Positions 1-10,462 of a stretch of DNA of 64,000 nucleotides are shown piece by piece. The notes beneath the pieces were generated by a model that was not told where the DNA came from, ran no database searches, and saw only the letters and a program-made list of their open reading frames with translations. Every line of letters starts with the position of its first letter. The first letter of the stretch is position 1. This stretch comes from Toxoplasma gondii ME49 (lineage: Eukaryota > Apicomplexa > Conoidasida > Eucoccidiorida > Sarcocystidae): the NCBI RefSeq assembly GCF_000006565.2, contig NC_031475.1, positions 1,199,535 to 1,263,534 on the forward strand. Reading direction: 5' to 3'. A program made the position numbers and the translations under genes.

Positions 1-1129
1 TGCGCATTTGCGTCACAGCACAAAAAAACGCTAGGAAATGTGAGAGGAGGGCGATGCACTAACGGCTCGTTGCCAGCGAGTCACGCCGCTTCATTGCCTG
101 CGTTCGTTCGCGGGACTGAGACAGCATCCAGAGTTGTTCACCTCTCTCCTCAAAACAGTCATGTCGACGGGGAAGCCAAGCGTCGGGTGGCTTGCGCCTT
201 TCTGAGTCTTGCGTCTTCGCATGTTTTCTCCAGAGAGCGTACTGGGTGCTTCACTTACTTTCCCCGTAGCGGTCGAGGAGATCTGGATTCGCGAAGAACG
301 GCGGTCCGTCTTGAAGGCCGCGGTACAGCCCACAGTTGATGATTCTGAAGCAACAAGGTGAAAACAGAAATGTTCCAGAACGGACACCGCAACGATGCAG
401 AATCCGAGAAGCGGCTGAAGCGCGGCAGAAACTCAGTACGAAGACGAAGGAGGACGCGGAGACACCCGAACCGATACACGAAGGGAAGGGAGAAGCAGCG
501 ACGTCTCTGCTGCTTCAAGAAGTCGAGAGACAAGCCTCAGAGAGACGCATGGGGACGGTGCAAAAGCTCGTGAGAACGTCGTTCCTTCTGTGCCCAGGCG
601 AATTCATGGAAACATCGCGAGACAACGTGATCTCCAGTTGAATGCAGGTTCTCAGAAATCACGCATTGAGACGTCCTTCAGCTCCATTCCGTAGACTTCG
701 TAGGCAGTCAAGGAGGCCTTTTTTTCAGAGAGAGTCACTCGCTCGCTGAGTCGAGAGGGAACAAACGTACGCCTTCTCACCAAACGCATACTGGTGCACT
801 CAGTCGATGTTGAGTAACAGTGTGCAGCAACGTATAGGCCAACGACGAGCCGCGGAACTCCACCGCCGCCCAGAGAACGGCGTCTTGACTCTTGGTGTGG
901 GTCCTCACCTGACCGGTTGCATCGGAGCTCCTGTTTTGCTTCCTGCTTCTTCCTCGATCTGCGACACCACGCGTTAAAAAGACAAGAAAGGAAAGATGAG
1001 AACCTCCGGCCAACCTGCAGAAGCCGAAGGCCTCAACCGGGAACTCAGGACCTAAGTCTCACCCTCTCTAAGCCGGAGCTCCGAAACACAGAATCTGGAA
1101 CGCCCAAACTGAGGGCGGCAACCGGCGAT
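1..1129. other. Intergenic, downstream of the cyclophilin gene
   Basis: No conserved coding sequence is visible on either strand. Open frames here are below about 105 codons, overlap one another on both strands and resemble no family I know. The right part probably holds the 3' untranslated region of the minus-strand cyclophilin gene whose stop lies at 1130. A gene entering from the left edge cannot be excluded. Confidence 0.4.
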
Positions 1130-2990
1130 TCAACACCCTGTACCCCAACTTCTCTCCCTCCGTAGCTGTGAAATGGGAAGACGCTCAAGCCTCGCTGTGA
1201 AGTTGTATGTTGTCTGCTGGCGGTCCGAGGACCGGCGGAGAGAGTGTGTGTCATTCTCGCTTGCCACTGTGGCCTGGACTCCTGCTTGGACCTTTGGGAC
1301 TGGCAGAAGGAGCATCGAAATGCTGGGTGCTGGTCCCCTCGATGGAATCTCGCGAACGCCATCTACGCGCATCACCGTCTACTCTTGAGGTAAAGAGTCC
1401 AGTGTCCACAAACCAGGCGAAGAAGCGCGGATATCTGCCTCTCGCAGTTCCACTTCTTCTGGGCTCGGTTCGGCTCCTTCACTACCTCCAGAGAGCCGCA
1501 AGATGACCTGATTGACGCTGACGCTTCCCTGCATCTCACCTGCTTGATGACGCGCATCCCCTTGAGGACAGTCCCGATGACGACGTAGTTCCGGTTGAGC
1601 GGCGTGAGCGCATTGAACGTGATGATGAATTGAGAGTTGTTTGTGCTCGGGCCAGAATTCATGAGCGCAACATCCCCGTCCTGAATAAACTGCATGTCGA
1701 AATTCTCGTCGGGAAAGCTGCGCAGAAAGCAGACACGGCGGCAGTCCAGAAACCACAACAGGCTGCTGTCCGCCTTTTTGCCGTCACCAGAAAAGCCCTG
1801 TGCGCGCGCCCTGGTGAGGAGAAACGCCCAGAGAACACACTGGCCCACTCGTACAGAGTTCGCTTCATTTCTGCTTCTCTCTCCCATGCATCGCCAGTGC
1901 TCGTCTCCCTCTCCCTCTCTCTCTCACACATCTAGGCGTCTATGCAGGCAAAAAAAAACAAAGGGACTCTTTACGCTTCCGTCTGTCTCCGCCCATGTCG
2001 CTCTGTCTAGTGCTCCAAGCATGTGTCTCTACATATACACGAATGTGTACATATGCATATATATATATATATATGCATATGTACACATGCGTGTGTATGT
2101 ATAGATGTAAGTATATATATCTATATATATATATATATATAGATATATATATGTATACGAGTAAAGCGTTTACGCAAGACCCTCTCTGTCTCACTGTCTC
2201 TCACGACTGTTGCAACGTGTATGCATTTTTTTTACATTGGTCGTGTGCTTTCTCTGCGTTTCGCTGTGGATCTGTGTTTTTATTTTTCGCTCGCTTCGCG
2301 TCTGTGCGGAGCGCCAATAGCGACTCGCAGTCCAGGACTGAGACGCGCCAGCTCAGGAGACAGCAGGCAGACGTCCCCGTCTCTCCCTCTCGCTCTCTCG
2401 GACTTTCCTCGCGCAGTTCCAAGGAACGGATCCTCTCTCCCTGCGCCTCGCCGTCGATTTGCCCTCACTCACGTAAGTCCGTAGATGGAGAGCTTCCCGA
2501 CTCCGGTGCCTGAAAGGACGTCGCCAGCCGTCAAGTTGACGCCTCGCTTGACAAGGTGGACAGGAGTATTTCGGTAGCCGATGACCTTGTCTTGGACTCT
2601 GTAGCCTTCGCAGAGCTGGATGAAGTTCTCGACTGACAGCGGGACTCTGTCCGAGTAGAGGCCGATCAAGACGCGGCCAATGTATCGGCCGCCGAGCGCG
2701 AAGTCCATGAACACACGGTCGCGGATCGCCTGCTTGTGGACCGCGGAGACGGAACGGTCTCTCTGGAGGCGATACAGGAAAAAGAGAGGCGGCGCCGTGA
2801 GCGCAAACGCCAAGGCGCCCTTGACGCCCAGCGGCGACCGCCGCCACCAGTTGCGCGGTCTCTCAAGCCATTCCCAAAGCAGGCCTTCACGAGCAGAGGA
2901 GAAAGAAGACGAGGACGAGAAAGAAGATGAAGCAGGGGGAGCGTGAGAGAAAGGAGAGGAGAAGAAATGAAGACGAGACAAGAAATTCAT
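1130..2990 (-). CDS. Membrane-anchored, catalytically degenerate cyclophilin-like protein
   Basis: Three-exon model: 2990-2473, 1717-1540 and 1378-1130, giving 314 residues with consistent phases. The first two exons are firm because the junction restores the cyclophilin stretch IYGLTFPDENF; the last exon is less certain. Residues 1-56 are Ser-rich, 57-73 form a hydrophobic probable membrane anchor, and ~92-235 form a cyclophilin (peptidyl-prolyl isomerase) fold. The family glycines, the GP-TN-SQF motif (Q202, F203) and the FPDENF motif are kept. Aligned to human CypA, key active-site residues are replaced: Arg55 by Leu146, Phe60 by Val151, Met61 by Asn152, Gln63 by Thr154, Phe113 by Ile204, Trp121 by Pro212 and His126 by Tyr217. 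Strong isomerase activity and cyclosporin binding are therefore unlikely (inference); a binding or scaffold role is more probable. The start ATG follows a pyrimidine-rich leader on this strand. The gene is divergent from the EngB-like gene. Confidence 0.82.
2045..2160. repeat. AT-rich palindromic (TA)n tracts in a cyclophilin intron
   Basis: Positions 2045-2086 form a perfect 42-base palindrome (GTGTAC at one end, GTACAC at the other, alternating TA in the centre). An adjacent near-palindrome of TA with CT/AG interruptions runs from about 2111 to 2157. Both lie in the second intron (2472-1718) of the minus-strand cyclophilin gene. They could extrude cruciforms. Confidence 0.85.
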
Positions 2991-4619
2991 GGCGAAAACA
3001 AGGGAACGAGCTACATGCGGGAGAAGACACAGACAGGAGAAAAAAGTCAAAGAGAAAGGACACAAAGAGACGGCACGAGAAACGATGAACGATAAGAAGA
3101 AGAAGAAGAAAGGGGAAAAGAAAAAGCAAAGGAGGAGGGAGAAGAGGAAGGAGAAGAGGAAGGAGAAGAGGAAGGAGAAGAGGAAGGAGAAGAGAAAGAG
3201 ATGGCGACACAGAGAGACAGGAAGGAGAAGAGACTGAATTGCTTTGACGTAGTGCAGGTCTGCCTTTATTTCTGCAGAGAATAATTGATGAGCAGAAGAA
3301 TCCAGCACTGGGTCGCGAATGCCCTAAAGAGGGCCAACACAGTGCAGGCCAGCAGCCATAGTGTGGCGAAGTCTTTGTGAAGGAGCGGAGAAGACGGAGA
3401 AGAAGAAAGACAAAGGTGAAGGACAGAGGCGAAGAAAAGAACGAGAAAGAGAAAAGAGTACAGTGGGAAAGATGGGTGACAAATTGAGCATTAAAGATAA
3501 AGGAGAGAAACGTCGCATCTGCGCATTTTACAGATGCACGAGTCTCTCTCTTGCGTCGGCGGACGCACAACAGCTGTGGCAGACGAGGAGGTCAGAAGAC
3601 AAGGAAGAGGTTGGGAGGAGCGGCGCAGAAAAGAGAAAAAATGTAGAGAGAAAGAAAAACAGACAGAGAGAAGAGGAAGAGAAGAGAGAAAAGAGAGAAA
3701 AGGGCAGAAAGAAGGAGAAAAGAAGAAAGAGGATTGGAAAGACGGCCGGAGCGCAGCAGGGACAGGACGAACGATGCAGAGAGAGAAGCGTTTCCTTGAC
3801 ACAGAGAAGGCTCACGAAGCCGACAAAAGAACGGCGAATCAAACGAAACAGATTTCACGTACAGACGAATCCGGACCAAAATCGAAAAAGGAAAGAAGAA
3901 GCGTTATGCAACGGAAAAATACACACGGCACTCCGCATGCAAAAAAAAGAGAAAAGGAGACATGTGAACAGACCGTCTCGCGCTTGTCTTTTCCGAGTCC
4001 TCATTTTCACCTCGATTTCCCCCATCGATGCTTTCCATCGCTTCCAAAGAAAGAAAACAAAGCCTCCTCTGTCTCCTTGTCGCGCGCTACGAAGACGGCC
4101 TTCTCTCAGCTTCTTCTCTCTCAGCTTCTTCTCTCTCGGCTTCTTCTTTTCCTCTCTCTCTATGTCGGTCCTTTTCTCGCGATGTCTCCTCAGTCTCGAG
4201 CGCGAAAGGCCTTCGTGGAGGGAGGCCGTTGGTTTCTCTCTGTCGTTCCAAAGGCTCTTCGCTGACGCCAGGAGTCGCCTGTGATTTTTTATCGAATCCG
4301 TCTTGGATGCCCAAAAGAGCATGGTTTTTCTCCTGGGTCGACGCGGAGTCCTCGAGCTTATACAGGCTCGTTAATGGATGAGACACAAAATGAAACTCCA
4401 TGGCCATCAAAGGATCCTCCACGCAAGAGACATCCTCGGAAGGCGAGAGAGAGAAGGAGACGCTGCAACAGCTGCGGTGAAAAGACTCCAGACAGCGAGC
4501 CTTTCGACAGATAAAAAAGGAAGATGTGAGGTTTCGCTGAGTTCTGCTGTCGCTCTTTTTGCGGCTCGGCGCGCTGCAAAGTTCTCGACTCTTTGATTTC
4601 TTTGTCCCATCCGAGAAAT
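2991..4619. promoter_or_regulatory. Divergent intergenic region between cyclophilin and EngB-like genes
   Basis: The 1.6 kb between two divergent start codons must hold both promoters and 5' leaders. It is strongly purine-rich on the plus strand for most of its length, especially 3050-3240 and 3590-3760, switching to pyrimidine-rich near 4100-4160. One AGAGACG word, a motif known from T. gondii promoters, lies at 3066-3072. No TATA box is evident. Long open frames on both strands here are products of the biased composition. Confidence 0.5.
3131..3200. repeat. Polypurine tandem repeat, 12-bp unit
   Basis: About five copies of a 12-bp unit close to GAAGAGGAAGGA form a pure purine tract on the plus strand just upstream of the cyclophilin start codon, probably within its 5' leader or promoter. 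Such homopurine tracts can form triplex DNA. Confidence 0.85.
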
Positions 4620-7600
4620 ATGGGCGAACGTGTGGTGTCTCCTCGACATTTTGTGAAGTCCCTTCTCTGGCGTTTGCTTGGCTTTCGCGGCCCCCGCATG
4701 CAGTCAAATCGAAGAATGACAGGCGGCTCTCTACTTCTCTTGGCGCTCTTCTCTTGCAGTTTTATCTTTCCTTTTCCTGTCTCGTGCTTATCCTCTCCTG
4801 CCCTGTTTCCTCTGTCTTTGTCCCCCTCGCCTCTTTATTCTCTCTCGGGTGTCTCTTTCGAGAGTAAAGTTCGTTTTCTACATCTGCGGACTGGCACGGA
4901 GGTCTTCTCTCTTTGCCGACTTCTCCCTTCTGCCTTCTTCTCGTTCTCTTCCTCTCTTTGCCCTTTGTGTTGCTGCTTCTCTTCTGTCTCTCATATCCAC
5001 GATGGTTTTCTCTCGCACAATGCACTCTCCGTTTCCGGACTCCCTGTGTCATTCTCTTTTCCTCGCGTCCAGACGTCCCCCTTTTCTCTCTGGCGATCCC
5101 CCGTCTCTTCTTCTTTCAACGCTGTAACTCCGTCTCCTTTTCTGTCCTCTACAACTCCTTTTTTGTCTTCTTCCAGACGCACTTCTCTCTCCGTGTCTTT
5201 ATCTTCGCCTCTGTCTTCTTCTGTCTCGTCTTTTCTGTCTTCGTCACTATCGCCGTCTCGGTCTCCTTCTCAGCCGTCTCGGTCTCCTTCTCAGCCGTCT
5301 TCTTCGGTATCTTCTCGTCAGGCTCTCTCTGTGCTGAGAAGCCACAGCAGCCGACTGTCGCCAACGCATGCAATTGCGGGGCTTGCGTCTCCGGTACGAG
5401 TCGCGAAGAATGCTAAAAAGAAGTCGAAAAAACGTTCATCTTCAAGTCCGTCAAAACCCAGGAAGAACTCGAAACAAATAAGAAAACCGAATCCTCATCT
5501 GCCGCCTCCGCCTCCCGCAGTCCCGACCGCCCGTCGCTCATCTCCGTCTCCTCTCCGTCCTTCTTCCTCCACTCCTTCTTCTTCCTCTCCTTCTTCTTCC
5601 TCTCCTTCTTCTTCCCCTTCTTCTTCGTTTGTGTCTCGGTTGCCGCCACCATGGTTGCTGGCGGCGCTGCGGCGTTCTCCGGCTTCTGCGAAGAACCTGT
5701 TTTCAGATCTCGTTCCCTCTGCATGCGCTGCCGCGCCTCTGGGGCTGCCCATCCCCGCTGCGCTGAGCGTGCTGAAGGGGAGCGCCTTGGTGCGTCTGCC
5801 TGCGGGGCGTCTGCGGCCTTCGCTGGTCTCAGGCGTCCGCTTTCTCGGCTCGTTTGGGCTCCCGTCTTTACAGAGGAAAACGAGGGAGAAGCGCGAGAGC
5901 GCCAGGTGTGACGGCGAGGCCTGGACAGACGTAGGCGAGGCCTGGACAGGCCTAGGCGAGGTCGACGAGGAGCCCGGAAAACCGAGAAACGACGCCACCC
6001 GTTGTACCTCCAAGGGTGCAAGCAGTGGTGCATTTGGTAGCCACGGAGACACTTTGTCTCCACACGAAACGAGGCGGGAGAGAAAGGCCGCAAAACGCGC
6101 ACAGGCGGAACAGTGCGAAGGGACCGAAGGCGATGACGAACGCCCCGAAGGCGTCCAAGTTGTTGACATCCTGCAGCCCTGTCTCTCGGAAGATGAAGAA
6201 GAGGAACGAGGAGAAAACGAAAACGGAGAAGGAGAAGGAGAAGGAGAAGGAGGAGAAGGAGAAGAAGGCGAAGAAGCGTCTGCGTCTACGGATTTGACTC
6301 GAGTGTCTCTGCGAGCTCGCCTTCTCCAGGAGTTGGCGCTGCCTTCGTTGGGGCTTCCCGAGGTAGCTTTCCTGGGCCGCAGCAACGTGGGCAAGTCCTC
6401 GCTGCTGAATGCGCTGTGTCTGTACACCCAGAAGAAGCATCGCGGTCGCACTCGCCTCGAGATGGCGCGCGTCTCTCGACGCCCGGGCAGCACCCGCAGC
6501 ATCAACTTGTACGAGGCGTTTGGCGGTTGTGCATCGGAGGGGAGTCTCGAGAGAAAGGGAAAGCGCAGCCGAACGCGAAAGTCTACAGGGCACACAACGC
6601 GAGACAGACAGCTCCCCAGAAAGCAGCAGGGGAAGCACCCCAGTGGGGTGCCTCTGACGGCGACGGGGAACCGAGGGCTGCTGCTTTTTGCGGACTTGCC
6701 TGGCTACGGCTTCACGCAGGGCCTGTCTGGAGAAGAGTCGCAGCAGCTGAGCAAAAACGTGAGGCTGTACGTGGAGAAGAGAAACGAACTTCGCCTCTTC
6801 ATGATTCTCGTCGACGGACGCCTTGGCCTTCAAGACCACGACGCTGAGATGCTCAGATGGCTCGCGACGCAGAGCGTCCCCACCCTCCTTGTCGTCACCA
6901 AAGCAGACTGCCTGGGCGCCAAAGACCTCGAGGTAAGAGGTAGAGAAAGGCGAAACAGACACTCTGTCGGAGAGTCTCTCCAGGTGCGTGCATACCTTTC
7001 GGAGGGTAGCAGCGTCGGAGTCTTCCGTCTCGCCAAGAGGGCGCGTTTCTCTCGGATGCTCGCGGCTTCTTCTTTCCCCTCTTTGTGTCCGTTTCTTGCT
7101 TCTTCCCCGGCTTCCCCCTCATTCTTCTCCTCGTCCTTCTGGCGTTCTTCTCCACCGCTGCTTTCTCGACTTCTTCCAGTCTTTGCTTCTTCCTGTGCTA
7201 CTTCCAGTCTTTGCTGCTTCCTCTGTTGCTTGCTCTTTCGCCTGCGTCTTCCACCCACCTCCTTCTGTTTCTTCCAGGAGGCGAACCCCCGATGTTTGGC
7301 TTCGTTGCTGTGTGTGTCTCGCTTCCTTTTTTCAGAATCTGTTGAATCAGCTGTCCTTTTATCCGAAGCTGTTTAGTCTCCCGCCAATCCTCAAGCGGCT
7401 GCAAGGCACTCGCGGGGAACCAGAAGCTGTGCGGAGATTCAACTTTGTGTCTCCTGCTCTCCTCTCTGCGGCTCGCGTCTCCGATAAAGGAGACGCTGAG
7501 ACTCCAGAGGGCGATGAGGAGCCTGGGAGCGAACGCCCGAAGGCGAAAGAAGAGAAGCCAGGGAAAGCGGGGCGCACAGCAGAGACAACGGAAGCGAACG

Positions 7601-8112
7601 GCACGGCCGCGGAGACAGCGTCTTTGCAGGACGAAAGGCTGAAGGAAGCGACGGGTGTGTTAGACGGCGGAGAGACGGCGGCGCCGCAGTCGATGGCAAC
7701 GGAGAAACGCGTTGGCATCATGCATGGACTGGAAGGAGAAGAAGGACGAAGACTCCGAGAGCGAGAAGAAAGGGAGAAGAGGAAGGACGCGTTGCGGGCA
7801 CTGCCTGCAATTGATGGATTTCGAGCGCCGGGAAAGCGCGACGTTGACTCTGAAGCCGAAGGGCCGATCCAAGTTCTCCTCACTTCGGCCGCTACAGGCC
7901 AAGGCATCGCCGAACTCTGGAGAAAAGTATGCGACGCCTGCAGCGGCGTCCGAACCTCCGATGAAGACAGCACACTCTCAGAAAGAGACGGAGAGCGAGA
8001 AGAAGAGAGAGCGCATGAGAGTGGGAAGCTTCTGGATGGCAAGGAAGGGCAGCAGAGGAAGATTCGGAAGAAAGAAACAAAGAAGGAGCCTTTCTGGGGA
8101 TTCGGGATGTAG
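4620..8112 (+). CDS. EngB/YihA-type ribosome-biogenesis GTPase, organellar leader
   Basis: Two exons, 4620-6932 and 7336-8112, in phase, giving 1,029 residues. The GTPase motifs are clear: G1 GRSNVGKSS (from residue 586), a G2 region PGSTRSIN, G3 DLPGYGF (from 692), G4 TKAD (760-763) and G5 SAA (955). This order and the DLPGYG signature identify the EngB/YsxC/YihA family, which in bacteria and organelles helps assemble the large ribosomal subunit. The bacterial protein is about 200 residues; here there is a ~585-residue N-terminal extension with a hydrophobic segment at ~36-58 followed by Ser/Arg-rich sequence, a ~45-residue insertion between switch I and G3, and a ~160-residue insertion between G4 and G5. 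The leader suggests the apicoplast (signal plus transit peptide), though a mitochondrial site is possible. An acidic Glu/Gly tract precedes the G domain. Confidence 0.9.
5541..5630. repeat. TCC/TTC simple repeat coding for poly-Ser/Pro
   Basis: A pyrimidine-rich run of TCTTCC-like triplets inside the EngB-like exon encodes Ser/Pro-rich sequence in the leader region. It is in frame and lies outside the conserved GTPase domain. Confidence 0.75.
6190..6275. repeat. GGAGAA simple repeat coding for an acidic tract
   Basis: A purine-rich run of GGAGAA-like hexamers within the EngB-like exon encodes alternating Glu and Gly residues immediately before the GTPase domain. It is in frame. Confidence 0.8.
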
Positions 8113-10462
8113 CCAGTTTTATCTCTGGCGTCAAAGGGCGAGAAGGCGCGAGACACTCTCGATTGACGTTGTTGAATTGTCGTGCGTCACGACGCCGACT
8201 TTGCGTTCTCTTCTTTTTTTCGAGTTTCGTAATTGCCAGTCCTTTTCAGCGTGGGCGCAAGTGCGGGGTGGGCGCGGCAATCGCACGTGTATTTTTTTTT
8301 TCAAGTTGTTAACGAGAAGAGACGACGAGGCTTGTCAAGCCAGGAAACGGCGCAACAGGGAAGAAATGGTGTGTGTCGAGAAGAGGAGGGTGGCTGGAAA
8401 GCAGAGAGAGCTGTTTGAGAGTTTTACAAAAACGGCGCGGCGACGAGGAAGCGGAGACGAAGAAGGGTGGAACACAGGAGGAGATAAGAAAGGGTGAGTT
8501 GATCTCCGTCGTTGTGTTGCTTTAAGGGCATTACAATTGAACAAAGGGAGTCCAGTGGACCGGGAGTGCAGAGAGACAGGCAGTGCTTTGCATCTGGTTT
8601 GAAACCAGGTCGGGACATTTTCCTCATTCTGCGAGACAACATTGTTTTTTCTGTCAAGCTTTGGTCACCAAAACACGCACCTGACTCGGTTTCAGTTTCG
8701 TCTGACCCTGCTCCCCTGCGAACTGGAACAGAAACGATGAAGCTCGCGAGTGTCTCCCTCCAAGTCGACGCTTTCTACAAGCGAGCGGAGCGCGAAAGGA
8801 AGTCCCAAGAGAAACGCACCACCGAAAGAGGGTTCGAGTGTGAGCAAGAGAGAAACTGTACGGAAGATACAAGGTGAAATAGAATGCGAGACAGAGAGAA
8901 GGACGGCAGAGAGCGAGAGTGAGTAAGGTGCCCCGTGAGAGTTACGTATGATGGGTAAGAAAGAAAACATGTGAGAAAGAGAAAGAGAAAGTGAAGTGAG
9001 AGAGAGGAAGAAGAGCGAGTGTGAGGAAGAAGAGTGAGTGCGAGGAACGCAGCGACCAAGAGAGTGGAAACAAGAGCTCGTTTCCGTTCCTGTATATCTC
9101 CCTTACATTGAGACACAACTGGCCGATTCTTGGACCAGGAAGTTCTGATCTTTTTGCACAAACCGGTGAGGAGATTCGACACGCAGGATCCTCTCGCTTT
9201 CTTACATGGAGGACCACAGCCGACTCACACGAGAGACAAAGAGCCTCCTCCGCCCTCCTTCTGCATTTCACACTTGTTAAAAGAGGGGTCACGACAGCTC
9301 ATACGACGAAGTATCCCCCGACACACACGCAGGCGCATGCACCAACGCATAAACCGTCCCTTTAGGAAATCCCAGAGTGCCCATCAGCACTCAGTTGATG
9401 CATGCATGGCTCTCCCGCGTTCTTCCCCGCAGGCTGGAAAACGTCCAGATGTTTAGGTTCTCGCTCCAAGGCCGCATGCGTAGTTTCCGCTCTCCGCTGT
9501 GTCGAAGTGCGAGACACACAAGGTGCATGCCTTCTTCGCCAGCCGAAAGGCGTCTCCGCATCTTCGCGCGAGGCCGAAGGAGACACGACGTCTCCCAAGC
9601 CGCGAGACGAAACGCAGTTGTGCCCTGGAACTCCGCAACTCGCACCATGCGACAGAGCGCTTTCCAGGAAATCCATGCACGCGTCGGAGGCATGCAGTCG
9701 GAAGTCGAAGAACGAAAATGAGACGCGAACCCACCAGCGAGCCACGCAAGGCATTTCATATTCCCTGAACCTTTCAATAGTTTCTTCCCTTGGATCTCTT
9801 TCCACATTTTCCCTGTAGCCTGTGAGTCCGAGCCTGAGTCCCAGAAGAGAAGACCTCCTCTCGCGAGGAAAAAACGAGCGCATGCACGCATATCAAACTC
9901 GAACCTGTTTCGACAGTTCCTTTCTCTTGCCTCTCACTTCCGGAGTTTCCTCGCGACAGTGCGGCATGTCTTTGGCTTTCGCGCTGTCTCGCCCAATCTT
10001 GCCGCGCGACACTGTGCCCCTCCCTCCGTCTGACACACATCCGCCTCCTTCCTCAGCAGCAGTTTCTTCCTTTCTCTCTCTTCTCCCTCTCGCTCTTCCT
10101 TCTCTGCTTTCTAAGCTCTCTCCTCCCTCTCCCCATGCGCGTTTTGCTTTCCCTCTTACACTGACCGAGCACAATGGGAAGAGCATTTCTCACGACACGA
10201 CCTCTCTCGCTCTGTCGCGCCTGCCTCAACACCCGATATCCCTCTCTAGACGAACTCTGCATGCGCCTATACTTCTACGTGTACTTCCTAGCTGTAGGTC
10301 TACGCATGTATGTTTGAACCCCCATCTGTTTCGGTCGACGTGAAGCTCCCTCATCATGTCCGCTTCACCGCGTGGGTGTGGCGAACGAGTCAGGCCTGAG
10401 GTGCAGACCGGATTCTCGGCGACGACGACCGCCCGCGAGGAAGTTTGATGGCACGCAGAGCT
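8113..10462. other. Convergent intergenic region
   Basis: This lies between the stop codons of the plus-strand EngB-like gene and the minus-strand hydrolase gene, so both 3' untranslated regions must be here. No conserved coding sequence is visible. A run of overlapping GCATGC words occurs at 9397-9409. Open frames around 9360-10340 occur on both strands at once and look like chance. Confidence 0.45.

Noticed and set aside
3361..4284. Plus-strand open frame of over 300 codons
   Set aside because: It follows the polypurine composition, codes for Lys/Arg/Glu-rich sequence turning into Ser/Phe/Leu-rich, has no family resemblance and lies between two divergent genes.
5495..6962. Long minus-strand frames opposite the EngB-like gene
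   Set aside because: They are shadows of the GC-rich plus-strand exon, whose frame carries the GTPase motifs.
9822..10343. Plus-strand open frame of 173 codons
   Set aside because: Ser/Leu/Pro-rich sequence, no recognised domain, and frames of similar length overlap on the opposite strand in a convergent intergenic region.
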